From assembly GCA_002307095.1 (NCBI GenBank), contig DBTO01000280.1, positions 1 to 11,107 of the forward strand: a DNA stretch of 11,107 nt, given 5' to 3'. Position 1 is the stretch's first letter. Each line of letters begins with the position of its first letter. The position numbers and the translations under genes are program-made. This document shows, in pieces, positions 7,136-11,107 of the stretch. The notes beneath the pieces were generated by a model. The model was not told the DNA's origin and made no database searches. It saw only the letters and a list, made by a program, of their open reading frames with translations. The DNA comes from Sulfurospirillum sp. UBA1314 (GTDB lineage: Bacteria > Campylobacterota > Campylobacteria > Campylobacterales > Sulfurospirillaceae).

Positions 7136-7161
7136 TTTTATGCGCCATTTAGTGCATAAAA
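7136..7161 (+). promoter_or_regulatory. Perfect 8-bp stem-loop in the leader of the small lipoprotein gene
   Basis: TTTTATGC (7136-7143) and GCATAAAA (7154-7161) are exact inverted repeats around a 10-base loop. No T-run follows, so it is not a normal terminator. If transcription begins at the candidate promoter, the hairpin sits at the extreme 5' end of the message, just before the ribosome-binding site AGAAAGG (7165-7171). It could stabilise the message or be a protein-binding operator. Confidence 0.5.
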
Positions 7162-7177
7162 CAAAGAAAGGTTAAAA

Positions 7178-7375
7178 ATGAAAAAAATTGTTATGGGTTG
7201 TGCGATTATCAGTGTTATGTTGAGTGGCTGTTGGAGACCGCCATATGGGGGTGGATACGATGGTGGTCGTCATGGCGGTGGCAGTATGGAAATGCGTGAT
7301 GAGGGTGGTCATGGTGGGCATGATCGTGATGGTGGCATGGAAAGGCATGATGACGGTGAAGGTAGACATTACTAA
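7178..7375 (+). CDS. Small Gly/His/Asp-rich lipoprotein, function unknown
   Basis: 65 residues. Signal peptide MKKIVMGCAIISVML ends in a classical lipobox LSGC with Cys18 as the lipidated residue. The mature 48 residues contain about 16 glycines, five histidines (32, 45, 48, 57, 64), many Asp/Glu/Arg, and no hydrophobic core, so it is probably disordered or metal-binding rather than a folded enzyme. Repeated units of the type GGxxGG and GGHGGHDRDGG are visible. I do not recognise a named family. ATG at 7178 lies 6 bases after AGAAAGG (7165-7171). It has its own candidate promoter and leader hairpin, and a strong terminator 12 bases after the stop, so it is likely a one-gene transcript. The coding signal is convincing because of the signal peptide and flanking elements; function is open. 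Confidence 0.8.
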   Translation: MKKIVMGCAIISVMLSGCWRPPYGGGYDGGRHGGGSMEMRDEGGHGGHDRDGGMERHDDGEGRHY

Positions 7376-7387
7376 TCATTAGGTTTA

Positions 7388-7412
7388 GCCTCGCGTTGTG
7401 CGAGGCATTTTT
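7388..7412 (+). terminator. Rho-independent terminator of the small lipoprotein gene
   Basis: A GC-rich 7-bp perfect stem GCCTCGC (7388-7394) / GCGAGGC (7400-7406) with a 5-base loop is followed by ATTTTT (7407-7412). It lies 12 bases after the TAA. On the opposite strand the hairpin lacks a T-run, so it serves the plus strand mainly and separates the two convergent units. Confidence 0.9.
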
Positions 7413-7447
7413 CAAAGATAGATGCGCTCTAAACGTGTCCTAAATGG

Positions 7448-7459
7448 TTTACATGTAAA
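7448..7459. repeat. Iterated palindrome, copy 3 (intergenic, 12-base form TTTACATGTAAA)
   Basis: The only non-coding copy; it lies between the terminator and the stop codon of the DJ-1-family gene, 2 bases beyond that stop. It extends to a 12-base perfect palindrome and carries the TTACATGTAAAG form on the plus strand (7449-7460). Confidence 0.85.
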
Positions 7460-7461
7460 GA

Positions 7462-8040
7462 TTACAGACTGTTTATATCAATGGTATATTCGATCTTTTG
7501 TGCCACTTCTTGCGCCAGTTTCACTCCAAAAAGTTCACGTAAAAGGTAAAATCCAAGCTCCAAGCCAGAACTTACCCCTGCAGCGGTGATGATCTTTCCA
7601 TCGTGTACCACTTTGGAAGAGACGACATTGACGCCATACGCGGCTAATTCATCAAAAGCGCTGTGGTACGTCGTTGCCTCTTTGCCTAAAAGCAGCCCCG
7701 CTTCCGCTAGAAAAAAAGCGCCGGTGCAGACAGAGGTAAGATAAGTCGTTTCACTCTGATGGGCTTCTATGAAAGTGCGTATCAAAGGATTCTTCATCCA
7801 CTCAATGCGACCTTGACCTCCGGGGAAAAGTAAAATATCTAACGTGGGAGCAGTCTCAAAACTTGCATCGGGCAAGATTTTAAGACCATTAAACGCTTGT
7901 GTAGGTTCTAAACTTGGGGCGATGAGCATCACGTTTGTGCTGTTAGGTGCAATTTTATTGATGTAGCTCAGAACCTCAAAAGGGGCAACAAAATCAAGCT
8001 CTTCGACATTGGGAAAAATAACAATACCAATGGTAATCAT
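7462..8040 (-). CDS. DJ-1/PfpI (ThiJ) family protein
   Basis: 192 residues covering a whole single-domain DJ-1/PfpI fold. The nucleophile elbow is SVCTGAFFLAEAGLL with Cys105. The early acidic residues in EELDFVAPFEV (Glu13, Glu14, Asp16) are where this superfamily places its Glu or Asp partner. LFPGGQG (71-77) and ATTYHSAFDEL (122-132) are further conserved segments. The C-T-G-A-F context and ATTYH segment resemble the isonitrile hydratase / AraC-associated branch more than human DJ-1 or the PfpI glyoxalases. No AraC-type DNA-binding domain is attached. The substrate cannot be told from sequence. Start ATG follows a GGATTAGG-like ribosome site, 3 bases after the ybeY stop, so it is the last gene of the metG unit. 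Confidence 0.88.
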   Translation of the reverse strand: MITIGIVIFPNVEELDFVAPFEVLSYINKIAPNSTNVMLIAPSLEPTQAFNGLKILPDASFETAPTLDILLFPGGQGRIEWMKNPLIRTFIEAHQSETTYLTSVCTGAFFLAEAGLLLGKEATTYHSAFDELAAYGVNVVSSKVVHDGKIITAAGVSSGLELGFYLLRELFGVKLAQEVAQKIEYTIDINSL

Positions 8041-8043
8041 GAC

Positions 8044-8463
8044 CTAATCCTCCGTGCGAACAATTAAACTCTTGGGTAAATGATACTGCGTTATCCATGA
8101 TGTTTCCATCTCACGCATCTGTCCGCTGTCCACTTCATGATCAAACCCTAAAAGATGTAACATGCCGTGAATAAACAAAAGGGTGATCTCTTCTTCCACG
8201 CTATGCCCTAACTCTTTGGCTTTTTGCGCTGCGAGTTCATGGTTGATCACGATGGAACCCAGTGGTGCGTGCGGAAAATCATCAATGGGGAAGCTCAGCA
8301 CATCGGTGGTTTTATCCATCCCTCGATGCTCTAAATTAAGCGTTTGCATACTTGCACTATCAATGATCAAAAGCTCTACCTCTTTGGGCGTATGCTCTGT
8401 GCAAATCTGCTCTAACGTGCTTACATGTAAAGGAATGTTGAATTCGTTTTCGATGAGTAACAT
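8044..8463 (-). CDS. ybeY: Endoribonuclease YbeY (rRNA maturation factor)
   Basis: 139 residues, within the usual YbeY range. The zinc-binding signature HGMLHLLGFDH supplies His99, His103 and His109. The family segment RGMDKTTDVLSFP is at 47-59, then LGSIVIN (68-74). YbeY is a single-strand-specific metal-dependent RNase involved in 16S rRNA 3'-end maturation and ribosome quality control; this is inferred from the family. A strong AAAGGAGA site precedes the ATG. It starts 11 bases after the stop of the 334-residue unknown gene and ends 3 bases before the DJ-1-family gene. Codons 12-14 (Leu-His-Val) are written by a TTACATGTAA palindrome (8421-8430). Confidence 0.95.
   Translation of the reverse strand: MLLIENEFNIPLHVSTLEQICTEHTPKEVELLIIDSASMQTLNLEHRGMDKTTDVLSFPIDDFPHAPLGSIVINHELAAQKAKELGHSVEEEITLLFIHGMLHLLGFDHEVDSGQMREMETSWITQYHLPKSLIVRTED
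8421..8430. repeat. Iterated palindrome TTACATGTAA, copy 4 (inside ybeY)
   Basis: Perfect palindrome; the TTACATGTAAAG form is on the plus strand although the gene is on the minus strand, where the word is read as Leu-His-Val. Part of the 15-base identity with copy 1. Confidence 0.85.
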
Positions 8464-8474
8464 ACCATCTCCTT

Positions 8475-9479
8475 TTAAAATAGGCTGGGTTGGGTGGTAA
8501 ATGTTTTGATAAACAGAGGCTCACATGCCTCTTTATCGCCTAAAATCAGAGCGTACTGAAACGATGTGTCGCCTAAGATGGCAAGCTCTTCAACACGTTC
8601 AAATAAGATCGTTTTCCCGCTAAAGTCCAACGTTTCTTGAAACGTTTTTGGTAAGCAAAGGATTAAATGTGAAGACTCAACCTGCGTTTGCAAATAGGCT
8701 ACCAAGGAAGGAATCAACGCAGGCAACGGCTCAAAAATGAGCGCTTTATCGCTGCTTCCAAACTCTTTTTTACACAAGGCATGCGTGATAAATTGTGGGT
8801 AAAAATGCTCACAAAAACCAAGATGTTCCAAACTGTACGTTATTGTATGGGTATCACAAAAAGCAAGTAAGCAGAGTAGTTCCTCCACAAAAAGCGAGGG
8901 AATTTTCTGCTCAGCATAGTAGCGCTCGTTGTGCCAAAAAGAGCTGAGAAACAGCCCTTTTGCTATCACAGTAGGCTTTACATGTAACGTGGTTTCAACC
9001 TTTTTAGAGGCAGGTGCGATTTGGTGTGCAAGGGTTGGATTGCTCAAGCAAAAACGCTCGTCCTCTTTGGCACCGAGAATGGTTTTGACGATAGAAAAAA
9101 GATCATTGCGTAGGCGTTTGATGGTGCGAGGCGTTTGAATGATCTCCAAAAGTGCTTCTTGCACCGAAGAGAGCAGCATAATGTCGAGCGATTTTTGCGT
9201 GATCGTGTAGCGTAGGAGTTTGATAAGGGTTTGATCGATTGAACTCACTTCGATCCATGCGCACTCTTCATCTTCATTGTCAAACGAAAGAGTGGTGACA
9301 ATAGCGTAAGCGCCTTTTTCAAGCGCTTGGTGGATCAGCTCACGTGACGCCGTGGTGTCGATAAAAAGATCGCCATGCGAGACGCGCACACTCTCCAGTG
9401 CAATGGAAGCAAACGCATCAATGGGAGGCGTTGTTCTAAGCTTTCCATCAATGATGCGTACAAAGTTGTCTATCTTCAT
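8475..9479 (-). CDS. Uncharacterised protein with a Mur-ligase-like N-terminal region, apparently lacking the ATP-binding loop
   Basis: 334 residues, no signal peptide or membrane segment. Residues 28-62 (LESVRVSHGDLFI, then ALEKGAYAIVTT) follow the pattern of the MurE/MurF N-terminal substrate domain, where DSR-x-V-x-x-GDLF precedes A-x-x-x-GA-x-A-V-V; the Arg of DSR is Val31 here. Where a Mur ligase would have its TG-x-x-GKT-T loop, this protein reads MLLSSVQEALLEII (101-114), with no Gly-Lys-Thr. RLRNDLFSIVKTIL (122-135) may be a remnant of the next Mur motif. The rest (about 140-334) is not recognisable to me. So it may be a non-catalytic Mur-ligase relative; this is inference from by-eye motif matching. 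ATG start in an ATGA overlap with the metG stop; ybeY follows after 11 bases. It carries one TTACATGTAA (8978-8987). Confidence 0.75.
   Translation of the reverse strand: MKIDNFVRIIDGKLRTTPPIDAFASIALESVRVSHGDLFIDTTASRELIHQALEKGAYAIVTTLSFDNEDEECAWIEVSSIDQTLIKLLRYTITQKSLDIMLLSSVQEALLEIIQTPRTIKRLRNDLFSIVKTILGAKEDERFCLSNPTLAHQIAPASKKVETTLHVKPTVIAKGLFLSSFWHNERYYAEQKIPSLFVEELLCLLAFCDTHTITYSLEHLGFCEHFYPQFITHALCKKEFGSSDKALIFEPLPALIPSLVAYLQTQVESSHLILCLPKTFQETLDFSGKTILFERVEELAILGDTSFQYALILGDKEACEPLFIKTFTTQPSLF
8978..8987. repeat. Iterated palindrome TTACATGTAA, copy 5 (inside the 334-residue unknown gene)
   Basis: Perfect palindrome; the TTACATGTAAAG form is on the minus strand here (8976-8987). It is read as Leu-His-Val in the minus-strand gene. 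Confidence 0.85.
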
Positions 9480-11107
9480 CCAATCGAAGCGCCACTTTGG
9501 CGAGGACGTTCAGGGCGAACCAAACAGAGTCCCTCTTTGTCTTTGGCTGCAAGGAGCATGCCTTGGCTGAGCAATCCTTTGATTGTGGCAGGCTTCAAGT
9601 TGGCAACCACGCACACTTGCGTGTTGATGAGCTCTTCAGGTGTGTAATACTCGCGAATTCCTGCAACAATTTGACGAGGCTCGCTCTCACCTAGATCGAC
9701 TTTGAGTTTTAACAGACGGTCACTTCCTTCTAAAATGCTCGCCTCTAAAATCGTGCCCACTTTTAAAGCGGTTTCAAAAAATTGATCAATCGTAATGATG
9801 GACTCAATCTTTGCTTCTTTCTTCTCTTTTTTTGTAGGTTGTGGTGCAACCACGGGTGCAGTCTCCGCAGGTTGTGCCATCAACTCCTCTTCGATGCGTG
9901 GGAAAAGTGGTGGTACTTTTTCGATCGTAAATTCATCTAAAAAGGTCTTACGCACAACAATTTTGTCATAGTTTGCCGTGTTGATCTCAAAGCCCATTGC
10001 TTTGGCGATCGTCATAGTTGTTTTGGGCATGATAGGGTGCAAAAGTATGGAAACACGCGCCAAGATGTTCGAAACAAGCGCGACAAGTGCTAAGGCTTGC
10101 TCTGTTTTTCCCTCTTTGATTTTGACCCACGGTTCATGCACGGTAATCGCTTGGTTGGCGATGCTAAGCACTTTCCAAAGCTCTTCAAGGTAGCGGTTCG
10201 TTTGAAGCTCTAAGAGATTGTTTTCGACATTTTTTAAGATCTCATCCACAGCCACCAGCTCGCTCTCATGAAAGGTCGCGACATCTTTGGAGTTAATGAC
10301 GCCATTGCTGTATTTACCACTCATGCCGATGATGCGATTCAGTAGGTTTCCAAGCTCATTGCCCAGATCGGAGTTGATGCGGTCCATCAAAGCTTTTTGG
10401 CTAAAGTCGCCGTCTTGTCCAAACGGAACTTCACGAAGCATAAAGTATCGAAAATTCTCCAAACCATACGCATCGGCGACCTCTTTAGGGTTGACGACAT
10501 TGCCTTTGCTTTTGCTCATCTTCTCACCATTTCTAGTCCACCAACCGTGTGCGGCGACGTGTTTTGGAAGCGCTAAGCCAAGGCTCATCAAGAACGCTGG
10601 CCAGTAGATGGCGTGGAAGCGAAGGATGTCTTTTCCGACTAAGTGCATGGTGGCAGGCCAAAAGTCCATATTTTTCTCATCAGTACCATACCCCAGTGCG
10701 GTGGTGTAGTTTAAAAGAGCGTCCAACCAAACATACATGACGTGCTTGTCATCGTTCATCGAAGCGGGCAATTTCACACCCCAATCAAAGCTCGTGCGGG
10801 TGATGGAGAGATCGCGAAGTCCTTGTTTGACAAAGCTAATCACTTCGTTTTTTTTGCCTCGTGGAAGTACGCATTTTTCATCGTTGTTGTACCATTTAAT
10901 AAGGTCTTCTTGGTATTTGGAGAGTTTAAAGAAGTAGCTCTCTTCTTTGACAAGGCGTGTTAGCTTGCCACAATCAGGGCATTTGTCCTCATCCACCAGT
11001 TGTGTGTCCGTAAAAAAAGTCTCACAGCTGACACAGTAGTGACCTTCGTATTCACCTTTGTAGATGTCGCCTTTGTCAAACATGACTTGAAACGCTTTTT
11101 GAACCCC
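9476..11107 (-). CDS. metG: Methionine--tRNA ligase with C-terminal tRNA-binding domain (5' partial)
   Basis: The frame is open through the right edge, so the start and the N-terminal HIGH motif are missing; the ATG at 11083 is internal because the frame continues upstream with GVQKAFQV. About 543 residues are present. They include the zinc-type insert with two CxxC pairs (about 10970-11035: CVSC and CPDC) and the conserved W/LDALLNY region. The KMSKS loop as GEKMSKSKGNVVNP (KMSKS at 10508-10522) and the anticodon-binding helical domain follow. After a Pro/Ala/Lys linker, the last 107 residues (9479-9799) are a Trbp111/EMAP-II-type OB-fold tRNA-binding domain. The enzyme charges tRNA-Met (EC 6.1.1.10). 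Its TGA overlaps the next start by 4 bases; it is the first visible gene of the minus-strand unit. Confidence 0.97.
   Translation of the reverse strand, partial: GVQKAFQVMFDKGDIYKGEYEGHYCVSCETFFTDTQLVDEDKCPDCGKLTRLVKEESYFFKLSKYQEDLIKWYNNDEKCVLPRGKKNEVISFVKQGLRDLSITRTSFDWGVKLPASMNDDKHVMYVWLDALLNYTTALGYGTDEKNMDFWPATMHLVGKDILRFHAIYWPAFLMSLGLALPKHVAAHGWWTRNGEKMSKSKGNVVNPKEVADAYGLENFRYFMLREVPFGQDGDFSQKALMDRINSDLGNELGNLLNRIIGMSGKYSNGVINSKDVATFHESELVAVDEILKNVENNLLELQTNRYLEELWKVLSIANQAITVHEPWVKIKEGKTEQALALVALVSNILARVSILLHPIMPKTTMTIAKAMGFEINTANYDKIVVRKTFLDEFTIEKVPPLFPRIEEELMAQPAETAPVVAPQPTKKEKKEAKIESIITIDQFFETALKVGTILEASILEGSDRLLKLKVDLGESEPRQIVAGIREYYTPEELINTQVCVVANLKPATIKGLLSQGMLLAAKDKEGLCLVRPERPRQSGASIG

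Noticed and set aside
7136..7161. The inverted repeat after mrdA as a terminator for the long operon
   Set aside because: The stem is AT-rich, the loop is 10 bases, and no T-run follows (bases after it are CAAAG). A leader or operator role fits better.
7388..7412. The GC-rich hairpin as a bidirectional terminator also serving the minus-strand unit
   Set aside because: On the minus strand the bases following the stem are TAAACC, without a T-tract, so termination of the DJ-1-family transcript here is doubtful.
7215..7415. A His-rich 66-codon open frame antisense to the small lipoprotein gene
   Set aside because: Its histidines arise mechanically from reading ATG/GTG triplets backwards in a Gly/His/Asp-coding stretch. 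It starts with TTG inside the terminator T-tract, runs through the hairpin, and has no ribosome-binding site.
8183..10963. Several plus-strand open frames of 60-106 codons opposite metG, the unknown gene and ybeY
   Set aside because: They lie wholly antisense to well-supported genes, show no recognisable domains and lack convincing ribosome-binding sites.
11081..11083. ATG at 11083 as the metG start
   Set aside because: The same frame continues to the edge (GVQKAFQV), and a start here would delete the HIGH-motif half of the catalytic domain.

Overview
The window reads as chromosomal DNA of a campylobacterotal (epsilonproteobacterial) bacterium, probably a free-living relative of Sulfurospirillum. 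This rests on the protein styles, the compact overlapping gene arrangement and an envelope gene order (rlpA, kdsC, lptC, lptA, ysxC, mreD-like, mrdA) that I recall from Campylobacter. The genus is an inference from memory and was not checked by a search. I see no phage, insertion sequence, CRISPR array or stable RNA gene.

Left part, bases 1-7071, plus strand: one unbroken run of ten genes that overlap or almost touch. It starts inside a LysM-bearing lytic transglycosylase (mltD-like). It continues with the septal-ring lipoprotein rlpA, histidine gene hisB, Kdo-8-phosphate phosphatase kdsC, LPS transport genes lptC and lptA, the ribosome-assembly GTPase ysxC (engB), a short GNAT N-acetylglutamate synthase, a MreD-like membrane protein and PBP2 (mrdA). 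Most of these genes build or remodel the envelope: peptidoglycan cleavage (MltD, RlpA), LPS core sugar supply and export (KdsC, LptC, LptA) and wall elongation (MreD, PBP2). HisB and the acetylglutamate synthase are amino-acid biosynthesis genes embedded in the same unit. Five of the ten starts are GTG or TTG.

Middle, bases 7072-7461: a probable promoter, a perfect 8-bp hairpin at the predicted 5' end of the message, a 65-residue Gly/His/Asp-rich lipoprotein gene of unknown function, and a clear intrinsic terminator. This looks like a small stand-alone transcription unit.

Right part, bases 7462-11107, minus strand, convergent with the above: metG (5' part outside the window), then a 334-residue unknown protein whose N-terminal part resembles a Mur-ligase substrate-binding domain with the ATP-binding loop lost, then ybeY, then a DJ-1/PfpI-family protein. 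These four are tightly packed and probably co-transcribed from beyond the right edge.

The most unusual signal is not a gene. The perfect palindrome TTACATGTAA occurs five times in 11 kb, in four different coding sequences and one intergenic gap, in different reading frames and on genes of both orientations. Fewer than 0.1 copies would be expected by chance. Four of the five share the 12-base form TTACATGTAAAG. It behaves like a highly iterated DNA word selected at the DNA level.
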